Positions 35,611-45,387 of a DNA stretch of 64,000 nt are shown here, piece after piece; the stretch's first letter is position 1, and each line of letters begins with the position of its first letter. The notes below the pieces were generated by a model that saw only the letters and a program-made list of their open reading frames with translations, made no database searches and was not told the origin of the DNA. Origin of the DNA: Bog-473 sp963730785. GTDB taxonomy: Bacteria; Actinomycetota; Acidimicrobiia; Acidimicrobiales; RAAP-2. The stretch lies in the NCBI GenBank assembly GCA_963730785.1, contig CAVSTF010000013.1, positions 62,001 to 126,000 of the forward strand, in the 5' to 3' direction. A program made the position numbers and the translations under genes.

Positions 35611-36082
35611 CTACCAGCGGTAGTGGGCGAATGCTTTGTTGGATTCAGCCATCTTGTGCATGTCCTCACGCCGCTTCACGGCGGCGCCGATGTTGTTCGA
35701 CGCATCGAGGATTTCGCCGGCCAGGCGCTCGGCCATGGTCTTCTCACGGCGCTGCCGCGAGTAGGTGGTCAGCCAGCGGATGGCCAGGGTGGTGGCCCGG
35801 CGGGGACGAACCTCAACCGGGACCTGGTAGGTGGCGCCACCGACCCGACGGCTCTTGACCTCGAGCTCGGGGCGGGTGTTCTCGACGGCGCGCTTGAGGG
35901 CGGCCACCGGGTCGCCGCCGGAGCGCTCTTCGACCAGGGTCAGGGCGCCATAGACGATGCGCTCGGCCAGCGTGCGCTTGCCACGCGGAGAGCACCTTGT
36001 TGACCACCTGGGTCACCAGCACCGACCGGTAGACCGGGTCCGGGGCGAGTTCACGTCGAGTTGCTGGTCCGTTACGGGGCAT
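35611..36082 (-). CDS. rpsG: 30S ribosomal protein S7 (one-base frame break)
   Basis: Exactly 156 residues, the family norm, after one extra base near 35985 is skipped. PRNGPATRRELAPDPVYRS at the start and, after the break, GKRTLAERIVYGAL, VENTRPELEVKSRRVGGATYQVPVEV and a KAFAHYRW end identify it. S7 organises the 16S 3' major domain. Confidence 0.94.
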
Positions 36083-36085
36083 TGC

Positions 36086-36457
36086 TTAGGACTCCTTCTT
36101 GGCGCCGTAGCGACTGCGAGATTGCTTGCGCTCACGAACACCGGAGGTGTCCAGGGCGCCGCGAACGACCTTGTACCGCACACCCGGCAGGTCCTTTACA
36201 CGTCCACCACGGACGAGGACGATGGAGTGCTCCTGCAGGTTGTGGCCCACACCAGGGATGTAGGCCGTGATTTCAACACCACTGGACAGGCGGACACGAG
36301 CCACCTTGCGCAGGGCCGAGTTCGGCTTCTTGGGGGTAGTGGTGTACACACGGGTGCACACGCCCCGTCGCTGGGGCGCGCCCTTCAGGGCCGGGGTCTT
36401 GGTCTTTGTGACTTTGGCCTGTCGTCCCTTGCGGACGAGCTGGGCGATTGTGGGCAC
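36086..36457 (-). CDS. rpsL: 30S ribosomal protein S12
   Basis: A 123-residue S12 with PTIAQLVRKGR, TKTPALKGAPQRRGVCTRVYTTTPKKPNSALRKVARV (key part TTTPKKPNSALRKVARV) and the GVRYKVVRGALDTSGV end. The lysines at the positions linked to streptomycin resistance (TPKKPN and GRVKDLPG) are wild type. It is the first gene after a clear promoter. Confidence 0.98.
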   Translation of the reverse strand: MPTIAQLVRKGRQAKVTKTKTPALKGAPQRRGVCTRVYTTTPKKPNSALRKVARVRLSSGVEITAYIPGVGHNLQEHSIVLVRGGRVKDLPGVRYKVVRGALDTSGVRERKQSRSRYGAKKES

Positions 36458-36487
36458 GCGCTACCTCTCGATACTGAAATGGTGAAC

Positions 36488-36529
36488 CCATGTGCGACGC
36501 GGCGTCGCGTCGGCCGAAGCCTCACATGG
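36488..36529 (-). promoter_or_regulatory. rpsL leader hairpin
   Basis: CCATGTG (36488-36494) pairs with CACATGG (36523-36529), and GCGACGC (36494-36500) pairs with GCGTCGC (36502-36508) around one base. The structure would form in the transcript between the promoter and rpsL. Its role is unknown. Confidence 0.4.
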
Positions 36530-36539
36530 CAGACAGAAG

Positions 36540-36568
36540 ATGATAGCGGCTGCCTGGTGGCCCCACAA
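36540..36568 (-). promoter_or_regulatory. str operon (rpsL-rpsG-fusA-tuf) promoter
   Basis: On the minus strand TTGTGG (36563-36568) and TATCAT (36540-36545) are separated by exactly 17 bases, a good housekeeping-sigma promoter. A start near 36533 leaves a leader of about 75 bases before rpsL. It lies just after the end of the transporter permease gene, which shows that the str operon is transcribed on its own here rather than from rpoBC. Confidence 0.65.
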
Positions 36569-36604
36569 TCGCGCCTCGTCAACGGGCGCAATCCACCACC
36601 GCCG

Positions 36605-38515
36605 CTATGCCGCTGAACCCTCCACCAACACGCCGGCCGGGCCGCCGCTACTGGTGCCCAGCGGTCGGGACTCGCTCTGCCCGGCGAATAACGACTGCAC
36701 GTTCCGCCGCACCCACAAGATGACCAAAGGGATCAGCCCGTCGGGGTTGGCGCCCAAGGTGACGCCGGCCGTCCCGATGACCAGGAACTCGACGCTGCTG
36801 GGCAGGAACCCGAGCAACATGCCACCGGCCAGGGCGCCCGAGCAGGTGGCGGCGCCGCACACGGCGATGGCAGCCAGCACGACCAGGCTCAGAAACATTT
36901 CGAAGTCGGTGGAACCGGCCACCGCACTGGCCGCCCCGAACATGGCGCCGGCGAAGCCGGCGATGGCGGCCGACATGGCGAACACCACCAACTTGGTCAT
37001 GGTCAGGCTGAGCCCCAGGGTGGAGCAGGCCGGCTCGGAGTCCTTCATGGCGATCAGCACCCGACCGAAGGGGCCCCGCCGCAACGCCAGCAGGCCAATC
37101 GACAAGAGGGCGAATATCACGGCCAGGAAGATGTCGAGCTGGCGTCCACCCGTCACGTGCAGCCCGAAGATGTGCGGCGGCGCAATGCGCACCGAACCGT
37201 CGAAACCGAAGGCGGCCGACCAGGGGAAGAAGCCGTTGTCCATCAAGGTGGCGAAGGCCATGGTGGCCAGGGCCAGGTAGAGGCCGCGTAGCCGCAGCGC
37301 GGGCAGCGCCACCAGGGCACCCACCGCGGCGGCCAGGCCGGTGGCCGTGATCAAGCCGAGCACCGAACAACCGCCGTACTTCGATGCCGCGAAGGCACCC
37401 AACCCGGCGAAGGTCATTTGGCAGATCGAGACCTGGCCACCCCAACCGGTCAAGGGCACCAGTGAGAGGCCGACGAGGCCATAGGCCAGGGCGATGCCAA
37501 GGGTGATGGTGTTGCCCGGATCGAGGAACATGGTGGCCAGCACGACGGCCGCCACCAGGGCCACGCCGCCCTGGACGCTGCGCCCGAAGCCGGCCGGGGC
37601 CAGGCTGACCTGACGGCGGAGTGAACCCACCTTGATGCGGTCCTGCGGGAGGACCAGCAGGACGATGAAGAGAAGGATGGACGGGACGGAGAGGGCGATG
37701 GCCTTGACTGGGACTGAGGTCCAGATGCCGGTGGAAGGGAAGTAACCCGTGGCGTACGACCCCAGCAGACCGATACCGAGCGCGCCCACGAAGGTCATCG
37801 GCAGGTTCTTGAGCCGGCCCAACATGGCGGCGGCGTAGGCATCGATGACCAGGAGCGTCAGGATCAGCGGGTTCAACTGCAAGATCGGCGCGGCCAGGAT
37901 GCCGGCCATCGAGGCCAATGAGGCGCCGATCGACCAGCTGAAGGTGGACAGGAGGGAGGGTCGGCCACCGAAGAGCCCGACCAACTCCCGGTTGTCCACC
38001 ACCCCGCGCATGGCGATGCCGACCCGGGTCCGGAACAGCAGCAGGCGCAGCCCAACGGCGATGGCAATGGCAATCCCGATGGTGATGACGTCTTCGTAGA
38101 CGATGTAGACGCCGAAGAGATTGAACCCGTCGTGCCCGAAGAACTGGGCCACCACCGGGGAATCATTGCCCCAGATCTTCTGGGCCAGGCCGATCAGGGC
38201 CAGGGTCATGCCGACGGTGACCACCAGGGTGACCGTGACCGAGGCGTTCGACACCCGGCGGATGAGCAGCCGCTCAATCAGCCCACCGAAGATCGGGGCC
38301 AGGACGAACACGCAGATGATGAAGGCCCAGCCCGGCGGGATATGCCAGGGCACCGAGAGTTGCCAGAACACGAAGGCCATGAACATGCCGATGGCCCCGT
38401 GGGCGATGTTGAAGATGCCCGACGTCGAGTAGGTCACCACCAGCCCCGTTGCCGCCACGGCGTAGGTGGCGCCGGCGACGATTCCGATGATGGTGAAGGC
38501 AAAGAACTCGTGCAC
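36605..38515 (-). CDS. fused LivH-LivM-type ABC transporter permease
   Basis: A 636-residue membrane protein in which the two permeases of a branched-chain-amino-acid-type (HAAT) importer are joined. Residues 1-290 match LivH (GATYAVAATGLVVTYSTSGIFNIAHGAIGM; key part FNIAHGAIGM) and 310-600 match LivM (GLSLVPLTGWGGQVSICQMTFAGLGAF; key part GWGGQVSICQMTF, and RRGPFGRVLIAMKDSE, the coupling EAA-like loop). About 17 hydrophobic segments are visible. The partner ATPases and binding protein are encoded upstream in the same operon. Substrates of the family include branched amino acids, amides and urea. Confidence 0.9.
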   Translation of the reverse strand: MHEFFAFTIIGIVAGATYAVAATGLVVTYSTSGIFNIAHGAIGMFMAFVFWQLSVPWHIPPGWAFIICVFVLAPIFGGLIERLLIRRVSNASVTVTLVVTVGMTLALIGLAQKIWGNDSPVVAQFFGHDGFNLFGVYIVYEDVITIGIAIAIAVGLRLLLFRTRVGIAMRGVVDNRELVGLFGGRPSLLSTFSWSIGASLASMAGILAAPILQLNPLILTLLVIDAYAAAMLGRLKNLPMTFVGALGIGLLGSYATGYFPSTGIWTSVPVKAIALSVPSILLFIVLLVLPQDRIKVGSLRRQVSLAPAGFGRSVQGGVALVAAVVLATMFLDPGNTITLGIALAYGLVGLSLVPLTGWGGQVSICQMTFAGLGAFAASKYGGCSVLGLITATGLAAAVGALVALPALRLRGLYLALATMAFATLMDNGFFPWSAAFGFDGSVRIAPPHIFGLHVTGGRQLDIFLAVIFALLSIGLLALRRGPFGRVLIAMKDSEPACSTLGLSLTMTKLVVFAMSAAIAGFAGAMFGAASAVAGSTDFEMFLSLVVLAAIAVCGAATCSGALAGGMLLGFLPSSVEFLVIGTAGVTLGANPDGLIPLVILWVRRNVQSLFAGQSESRPLGTSSGGPAGVLVEGSAA

Positions 38516-38527
38516 GAACGGCCTGAC

Positions 38528-40072
38528 CTAGTACGAGTAGAGGGGGGTGCTGCAGTCGAATGTGTCGGGCGCGGTCGGATAGACCCGCTGGAAGGCGCCG
38601 TTCTCAATCTTCACGTAGGCGAAGCATTTAGAGGGGATCTTCTGGCTGATGTTGACCGGGGGTTGAATCCCATTTCCCGTCCAGTTGGCCAACGCTGGCA
38701 ACGTTTTAAACTGGTTCAAAAGCGCCGCCCGGGTGAGATCAGGTCCGACCGCCTTCGCCGCGGCCTCGAAAGCCAAACCGGCCGACCAGGCCAGGATGGC
38801 GAAAATGTCCTGATGGAAGCCGGGAGCAACCCGGTTCATCCAGCTCAAGAACAGTTGCAGCGCCGGGCTGGAGGAGGCATCGGAATAGGCATCGGTGGCC
38901 GAAATCAGCACCAGGTCCCCGTTGGATGACGGCGAGGTCTGCTGGGCGAACTGGGGCGAATACTCCTCGGAGAACCAGTCGACCACCTGGGGGTTGAAGT
39001 TGTACTGCTCCATGGACTGCAGCAGGCGTTCGGCCGACGAGGCGTCGGAATACTCGGTCACGTACTGGACGCCGGCACTTTGCATGGCTTCGACGTTGGC
39101 CGCGTAGTTGGGCTGCGTCGGCGTGGCGGAGGTGTTGTAGACGTAGTTGAACCCGACGCTCGTGTAGGCCTTGACCTCTTGCTCGGCGTTGGCCTGGGTG
39201 GCCGGGACATTGAGGTAGATCATGGCGGCGTGCTTGACCGCGTTGGGGTAGAGCTTGGACAGGTAGACCGCGGCACCGGTGGCGGTGTAGTGGGCCAAGC
39301 CGGGACTGGCGCCGAAAATGTAAGGGGACCCGCCGGCGGCGTCGGTTGAGACTTCGCCCGCCATGATCGGAATTTGGCAGTTGTTGGCCGCCGAGGCGCT
39401 GCCGTCGTCGAAGCCCGAGGCGTTGCCGACCATGGCGAAGGTGGCCGTGCAGGCCTGCACCGTGTCGGCGTAGCTCACGCTGGAGTCGTTCTGGTCGTCG
39501 TACGGCGTCACCTTGATCTGCCGTCCGCAGATCCCACCTTGGCTGTTGACATAGGCCGCCCAGGCCTCAGTGGCCTGTTGGGCACTCTGGGTCAGGCCCG
39601 GAGCCACGCCGGTGATGCTGGCGATGTTCCCGACGGTGATGGTGGTGGCCGTGACGCCGGGTGCGGTGGATCCACCGTTACCGGCGGCCGGCGTTTGATT
39701 GCCGTTGGCGCCGCAGGGCCCAGCCGAGGCGCCCCCCGTGCCTCCAGTCGAAGTAGCCCCGCCGCCGGTCGAAGCCACCGTGCCACCCGAAGGTGTGGTG
39801 CCGGCCGTGCCGGTACCCGTCGCGCCCACCGTGGTGGCAGTGCTCGTGCCGGCGAGGGTCGTCGTGGTGGCGTCCCCGCTGGCGCTGGCCACACCGGATC
39901 CGGTGTTGGTCGCCGAACCGCCCGTGCTCTTGGCCGCTCCTTGGGCCAATGCCGCTTGGCTACCGGTCAGGCGGGATCCGCAGGCCGAGGCCAACAGCGC
40001 TAACGCGGCAACGGTGGCGAAGGCCACCCGGCGTCGGCGGACAATGCTGGTGGAAGATCGTTGCCGTTTCAC
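38528..40072 (-). CDS. ABC transporter substrate-binding lipoprotein (LivJ-like)
   Basis: A 514-residue lipoprotein. The signal peptide ends in the lipobox LASAC with Cys31 as lipidated residue; residues about 35-125 are a Ser/Thr/Gly/Ala-rich linker that would span the wall; then a periplasmic-binding-protein type 1 fold (VTATTITVGNIASITGV, GGICGRQIKVTPYDDQND, NNCQIPIMAGE). GTG 40072 overlaps the preceding stop (GTGA). The ligand is not deducible. Confidence 0.88.
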   Translation of the reverse strand: MKRQRSSTSIVRRRRVAFATVAALALLASACGSRLTGSQAALAQGAAKSTGGSATNTGSGVASASGDATTTTLAGTSTATTVGATGTGTAGTTPSGGTVASTGGGATSTGGTGGASAGPCGANGNQTPAAGNGGSTAPGVTATTITVGNIASITGVAPGLTQSAQQATEAWAAYVNSQGGICGRQIKVTPYDDQNDSSVSYADTVQACTATFAMVGNASGFDDGSASAANNCQIPIMAGEVSTDAAGGSPYIFGASPGLAHYTATGAAVYLSKLYPNAVKHAAMIYLNVPATQANAEQEVKAYTSVGFNYVYNTSATPTQPNYAANVEAMQSAGVQYVTEYSDASSAERLLQSMEQYNFNPQVVDWFSEEYSPQFAQQTSPSSNGDLVLISATDAYSDASSSPALQLFLSWMNRVAPGFHQDIFAILAWSAGLAFEAAAKAVGPDLTRAALLNQFKTLPALANWTGNGIQPPVNISQKIPSKCFAYVKIENGAFQRVYPTAPDTFDCSTPLYSY

Positions 40073-40578
40073 ATCGCCTCTTCTTGCAGTCGTTCATCAG
40101 ATGCGCCATCGCGGGTGACCTCGCGCAGCACCCGTTCCAGGCGGTCCACTGAGCGGACGATGGCCAGGGCGTTGCGCCGCGATTCCTCGACCTGGCGGAG
40201 GCTCCAGGCGCAGAGCACCAGCACCCCGCCCCCGATCACGAGGGCCACCCCGAGCAGACCCCCGGAAATCACGTAGGGGATTTCCTCGTACTGGTACGGG
40301 CTATGGGAAGCGCCGTACCAACCCAGCAGGATGCACACGAACCCGAAGGCAATAGCCAACATGCCGAGTATCTGCATGATCTTGCGCAGGTCCCGATCAC
40401 TTCGACGCTGGCGACCGTTGTCGACCGCCTGGGCCAAGCGCTGCAATCGGCTCGATGCCGGCGTCGCACCCGCCACCACCGGAGTGCTCGCCGCCCCCGG
40501 ACCGCCGGTCACCCGCCGTACTGAGGCCGGTGGGGCTTCAGGGTCGGTGGTGGAACGTTGCCAGAACTTCAGCTTCAT
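40069..40578 (-). CDS. uncharacterised two-helix membrane protein
   Basis: A 169-residue protein I do not recognise. Residues 1-65 are cytosolic and basic, two membrane helices follow (about 70-90, IMQILGMLAIAFGFVCILLGW, and about 102-125, VISGGLLGVALVIGGGVLVLC), and a charged C-terminal helix (VEESRRNALAIVRSVDRLERVLREV) could form a coiled coil. It overlaps both neighbours by four bases, so it is translated with the transporter and may be an accessory subunit. Confidence 0.75.
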   Translation of the reverse strand: MKLKFWQRSTTDPEAPPASVRRVTGGPGAASTPVVAGATPASSRLQRLAQAVDNGRQRRSDRDLRKIMQILGMLAIAFGFVCILLGWYGASHSPYQYEEIPYVISGGLLGVALVIGGGVLVLCAWSLRQVEESRRNALAIVRSVDRLERVLREVTRDGASDERLQEEAM

Positions 40579-42125
40579 GCTCCAAAGTCTCCCGCGTGAG
40601 TGTCGAAATCGCCGCTATCGCTGAACCGCTCGCCCAATGGGTCGCCGTCCGTACAGGCCGGTCCCACCAATTCACTGACGTCGTCCACCCGCTTGTAGGC
40701 GTAGGCCAGCGCGGCCGCCGCCGCCAAGCCGAGCAACACGAGACCGGTCCCAATGCCCTTGAAGACCGGCGTCACCGCCGAGGTCGGCTCCCCGGTGCCA
40801 CTACCGAGAGGCGCGGTCGATCCGGGTGTGGTGGACGTGCCGCCTCCCGTGGGGGCGGTGAAGCCGCCCGTGTCGCCGAGACCGCCGCTCGTACCGCCGA
40901 AGGTGTCGGTGCCGGTCGAGGGCGACGAGAATCCACCGGAACCAGCATCAGCCGCCGAGGCCGTACCGGGAGTGGCCGAATCATCGAAGGCCTGCGAGGC
41001 CGAGGAGGCCACCGTGACGGTGCCCAGGTCGACGGTGATCAGCTGCTGGTTGGGAATTGGAATGGGCAGCTGTGAGGTCAGCGACTCGGGCAGCAGCGAG
41101 GCGAACTTGTTGGCCGCATCGTCCAGCGTGTTCAGGTTGATGGTCAACTTCAACCCATCGAGCGTGCGGGTGGCCCCGGCGCCCTGAATGGAGTCGGTCG
41201 GATTGCTCACGGTCAGGGTGATGCCGAGCTCGTTGAGCAGCGTGTTCAGCGCCGATATCGGGAGGGCCAGGAGGGAGCTGGCGCCGGCGGCCTGAATGCC
41301 GTTCGCCGTCACGGTGACCGTCTGGCCGGCGATGGTCATGCCGGCCACCACCGTGGAGCCGGTCACCTTCCCGGTGGTCCCGTCCGAGGTGGCGGTGGCG
41401 GTGGACGTCACGGCACCGATGGTGATGAAGCCGGCCAACAGCGAGATGCCGCTGACGGTGGCGCTGGCCGACGCGATGGCCGCCGTGTCGGTGGTGCTCG
41501 AGGTCGAGGTCCCGGAAATCACGCCCAGTCCGAGGATGGACGACGAGGCGCCCAGGGTGTTGCCGGTTCCGGAATTGGATCCGGCCGACTGGCTCCCGGT
41601 TGAGCCCGAGGCCGGGGCGTCATCGCCGATGGTGGAGGTAGCGGTGTTGGCAGTGGCCGTCGACGTCACGTCCATATTGACGCCCGGTTCGTCCAGAGAT
41701 GCCGTGTTGGGCACCTGCGGGTAGTCGGAGGTGGCCTCGAGGGGCCAGACCGGTGCCGGTGGCAATGGCGCGCCGGGCACCAACAGGGCCAGCTCGGGTC
41801 CGGCGTTGGCGATGACCTGGCCCGGGTAGAAGACGGACGCCACCGCGTTCCCGGTCGGCCCGAAGTTGTCGCTGGTGGCGGCGTAGCCCTCATCGAGCTC
41901 GACCGAGGGATCCGAGGGCAACGGCAGGTTGGGCTGCTCGTACTGGACGGTCGCCCCCTCGGCCAGGGCCGTCACGGTGAATCCGCCCAAGGTGGAGTCA
42001 GCTCCGGCCGATTCCCCGGTCAGCGCAGCCGCGAGCAGGCCGGCCCCACCACCGAGCAGGAGAGCGGTGGCCGCACACAGCACGGGCAGTCGACGTCGGG
42101 TGACGCGCCTCGACGACAGTCGCAT
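40575..42125 (-). CDS. secreted, C-terminally anchored surface protein of unknown function
   Basis: A 516-residue protein. A signal peptide with Arg-rich n-region ends near SAGA (about residue 42). A body of Ser/Thr/Ala/Gly-rich beta sequence includes SATVSGISLLAGFITIGAVTS, which resembles the conserved core of choice-of-anchor P proteins. A low-complexity Gly/Thr/Ser wall linker (about 400-450), one membrane helix (about 455-480) and a 39-residue acidic cytoplasmic tail follow. It lies inside the transporter operon with TGATG and ATGA overlaps at its two ends, so a role in substrate capture or envelope assembly is possible. Confidence 0.75.
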   Translation of the reverse strand: MRLSSRRVTRRRLPVLCAATALLLGGGAGLLAAALTGESAGADSTLGGFTVTALAEGATVQYEQPNLPLPSDPSVELDEGYAATSDNFGPTGNAVASVFYPGQVIANAGPELALLVPGAPLPPAPVWPLEATSDYPQVPNTASLDEPGVNMDVTSTATANTATSTIGDDAPASGSTGSQSAGSNSGTGNTLGASSSILGLGVISGTSTSSTTDTAAIASASATVSGISLLAGFITIGAVTSTATATSDGTTGKVTGSTVVAGMTIAGQTVTVTANGIQAAGASSLLALPISALNTLLNELGITLTVSNPTDSIQGAGATRTLDGLKLTINLNTLDDAANKFASLLPESLTSQLPIPIPNQQLITVDLGTVTVASSASQAFDDSATPGTASAADAGSGGFSSPSTGTDTFGGTSGGLGDTGGFTAPTGGGTSTTPGSTAPLGSGTGEPTSAVTPVFKGIGTGLVLLGLAAAAALAYAYKRVDDVSELVGPACTDGDPLGERFSDSGDFDTHAGDFGA

Positions 42126-42839
42126 CAGGCGGCGACCCCACCCAGGTAGGCATCGGCCAAGTCCTTGGGCAGTTCATCCGGTGTGCCGGCGGCCACGATC
42201 TTGCCCTGCACCACGACGGCCACGTGGGTGGCCACCCGAAGGGCGGTGGCCGCGAACTGCTCGGCCAAAATCACGGCGACACCCTCGGCCGCGATCTGGG
42301 CCACCAGCTCGTAGAGCTCGGCCACAATCATGGGAGCCAGGCCCATGGAGATCTCATCGAGCAGGAGCACGGCCGGCTCCACGCTCAGCGTCCGGGCCAT
42401 GGCCAACATCTGCTGCTCGCCCCCGGACAGCGTGCCGGCCACCTGACTTCGACGTTCGGACAGGCGAGGAAAACGGGAGAAGGCCCGCTCCTCCACCGTG
42501 GACTTGGACGCCCCGCCGAAGGTCATCAGGCGGAGGTTTTCGGACACGGTCAAGTTGGGAAAGATGCCTCGCCCATCGGGCAACGTGCAGATCCCGGCCC
42601 GGGACAGGGTCTCCGGCTTGATCCCGTTGACGTGCCGACCCATGACATGGAGACAGCCCGAGGTCGGTTCCATCTGACCGCTGGCCACCCGGAGGGCCGT
42701 GGTCTTCCCCGCCCCGTTTGGTCCCAGCAGGGCCAAGACGCCACCGTCGATCACCGAGAGATCGACGCCGTGCAGCACCTCAATCTGGCCATAGGCCGCG
42801 TGCACACGCCGCAGCTCCAGGATGGGGGTTGGCGGGGCC

Positions 42840-42847
<8 letters not shown>
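42125..42847 (-). CDS. livF: HAAT-family ABC transporter ATP-binding protein LivF-like
   Basis: A 240-residue ATPase with Walker A GPNGAGKTT, the LivF-type LPDGRGIFPNLTV, the signature LSGGEQQMLAMARTL, Walker B LLLDEISMGLAP and the switch region AEQ in place of His (AVILAEQF), which is normal for LivF. It overlaps livG by eight bases and the surface-protein gene by one. Confidence 0.92.
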
Positions 42848-43664
<817 letters not shown>

Positions 43665-43723
43665 CACCCCCCTTTTTCGCACTCGCCGGCGAGCCGGTCC
43701 AATGCCCCACCAATGCCACTACT

Positions 43724-43751
43724 GGTCTATCGGGCCGGCCCAGTGTGTCAA
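43724..43751 (-). promoter_or_regulatory. transporter operon promoter
   Basis: On the minus strand a perfect -35 TTGACA (43746-43751) and TAGACC (43724-43729) are spaced by 16 bases, about 60 bases before the livG start. The -10 is weak at its last base. Confidence 0.5.
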
Positions 43752-43772
43752 AAAATAGAACGTGTTTCCATC

Positions 43773-43786
43773 TTCACACTTGTGAA
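43773..43786. promoter_or_regulatory. palindromic operator candidate between livG and pccB
   Basis: TTCACA-CT-TGTGAA is a perfect palindrome with a two-base centre, placed 22 bases outside the livG -35 box and 30 bases before the pccB -10 box. Its position suits a regulator of either or both genes. The binding protein is unknown. Confidence 0.5.
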
Positions 43787-43815
43787 CCCCATTTTTGCCA
43801 GTCCCCGAGTGGCGT

Positions 43816-43821
43816 TAGCCT
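43816..43821 (+). promoter_or_regulatory. -10 box of a leaderless pccB promoter
   Basis: TAGCCT ends nine bases before the pccB ATG, so transcription would begin at or next to the start codon. TTGCCA at 43795-43800 could serve as -35 but is only 15 bases away. No Shine-Dalgarno is visible, in agreement with a leaderless mRNA. Confidence 0.45.
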
Positions 43822-43830
43822 GCTCCCACT

Positions 43831-45387
43831 ATGGAACATTCAATGGCTGACCGCTTGGCAGAGCTGGCTGATCGCAAGCAACAGGCCTTGCAGGCGGGTA
43901 GCGAGAAATCGATCGAAAAGCACCACGCCAAGGGCAAAATGACGGCCCGGGAACGGATTGAGTACCTGCTGGACGACGGCTCGTTCCAAGAGCTGGACAT
44001 GTTGGCCCGCCATCGGGCCCACGGCATGGGTCTGGAGGACAACCGTCCCTACACCGACGGCGTGATCACCGGCTTCGGGACCATCGATGGTCGCCGCATC
44101 TGCATCTTCAGTCAGGACTTCACCGTCTTCGGTGGCGCCCTGGGCGAGGTCTTTGCCGAGAAGATCCACAAGGTGATGGACCTGGCCTCCTCCACCGGGG
44201 TTCCGATGATCGGCCTCAACGACGGCGCCGGCGCCCGCATTCAAGAGGGCGTGGTCTCCCTCCACTCCTACGGCGGCATCTTCCACCGCAACGTGGCCGC
44301 CTCCGGGGTCATCCCCCAGATCAGCGTCATCCTTGGCCCATGTGCCGGTGGGGCCGTCTACTCCCCCGCCATGACCGACTTCATCTTCATGGTCCAGGGC
44401 ACCTCACACATGTTCATCACCGGTCCCGACGTGGTGAAGACCGTGACCGGAGAGGACGTCACCCTCGAGGAGCTGGGCGGGGCCATGAGTCACGCCACCA
44501 AGTCGGGCGTGGCCACCTTCGTGTCGCCCGACGAAAAGGCCTGCCTGGACGACGTCCGCCATCTGCTCTCGTTCCTGCCCTCCAACAACCTGGAGGAGCC
44601 GCCGATAGAGCTGACCGACGACCCGGCCGAGCGCCAGGTGCCCGAGCTGATCGACATCATGCCGGCATCTCCGAACCAGCCCTACGACATGAAGAAGGTC
44701 ATCGCCGCGGTGGTCGATGACGGCGAGTACTTCGAAGTGCACCGCCACTGGGCCATGTCGATTACCTGTGGCTTCGCCCGCATGGACGGACGGGTCGTGG
44801 GCATTGTCGGTAACCAGCCCGCCGTTCTGGCCGGTGTGCTCGATATTGACTCATCGGAAAAGGCCTCTCGATTCGTGCGTACCTGCGATGCCTTCAACAT
44901 CCCCTTGCTGACCTTCGTCGACGTCCCGGGCTTCATGCCGGGTACCGACCAGGAGTACGGCGGGATCATTCGCCACGGCGCCAAGCTGCTCTACGCCTAC
45001 TGCGAGTCCACCGTGCCCCGCATCCAGATCATCACCCGCAAGGCCTACGGCGGGGCCTACGTGGTCATGAACTCCAAGTCCATCGGGGCCGACCTGGCCT
45101 TCGCCTGGCCGTCAGCCGAGCTGGCCGTGATGGGTCCCAATGGTGCGGTCGAGATCGTCTACCGCCGCGAGCTGGCCGAGGCCACCGACCCGGTCGCCCG
45201 TCGGGCCGAGCTCATTGATGAATACACCGAGCGCTACGCCAACCCCTACATCGCGGCGGAACGGGGCTACATCGACGATGTGATCTCGCCGGCCGAGACC
45301 CGCTCGGTCATCTGCCATGCCCTGGACATCCTGGCCTCCAAGCGCGAGGAACTGCCGCGGCGCAAGCACGGGAACGTGCCGCTGTGA
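43831..45387 (+). CDS. pccB: acyl-CoA (propionyl-CoA) carboxylase beta subunit
   Basis: A 518-residue carboxyltransferase that moves CO2 from biotin to propionyl-CoA or acetyl-CoA. The N-terminal acyl-CoA site has GLNDGAGARIQEGV and SVILGPCAGGAVYSPAMTDF, and the C-terminal biotin site has FVDVPGFMPGTDQEYGGIIRHGAK and KAYGGAYVVMNSK. The residue that sets chain length (Asp in the SSKADIAFAWP region) cannot be judged with certainty. The alpha (biotin) subunit is not in the window. ATG 43843 is an alternative start. Confidence 0.92.
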   Translation: MEHSMADRLAELADRKQQALQAGSEKSIEKHHAKGKMTARERIEYLLDDGSFQELDMLARHRAHGMGLEDNRPYTDGVITGFGTIDGRRICIFSQDFTVFGGALGEVFAEKIHKVMDLASSTGVPMIGLNDGAGARIQEGVVSLHSYGGIFHRNVAASGVIPQISVILGPCAGGAVYSPAMTDFIFMVQGTSHMFITGPDVVKTVTGEDVTLEELGGAMSHATKSGVATFVSPDEKACLDDVRHLLSFLPSNNLEEPPIELTDDPAERQVPELIDIMPASPNQPYDMKKVIAAVVDDGEYFEVHRHWAMSITCGFARMDGRVVGIVGNQPAVLAGVLDIDSSEKASRFVRTCDAFNIPLLTFVDVPGFMPGTDQEYGGIIRHGAKLLYAYCESTVPRIQIITRKAYGGAYVVMNSKSIGADLAFAWPSAELAVMGPNGAVEIVYRRELAEATDPVARRAELIDEYTERYANPYIAAERGYIDDVISPAETRSVICHALDILASKREELPRRKHGNVPL

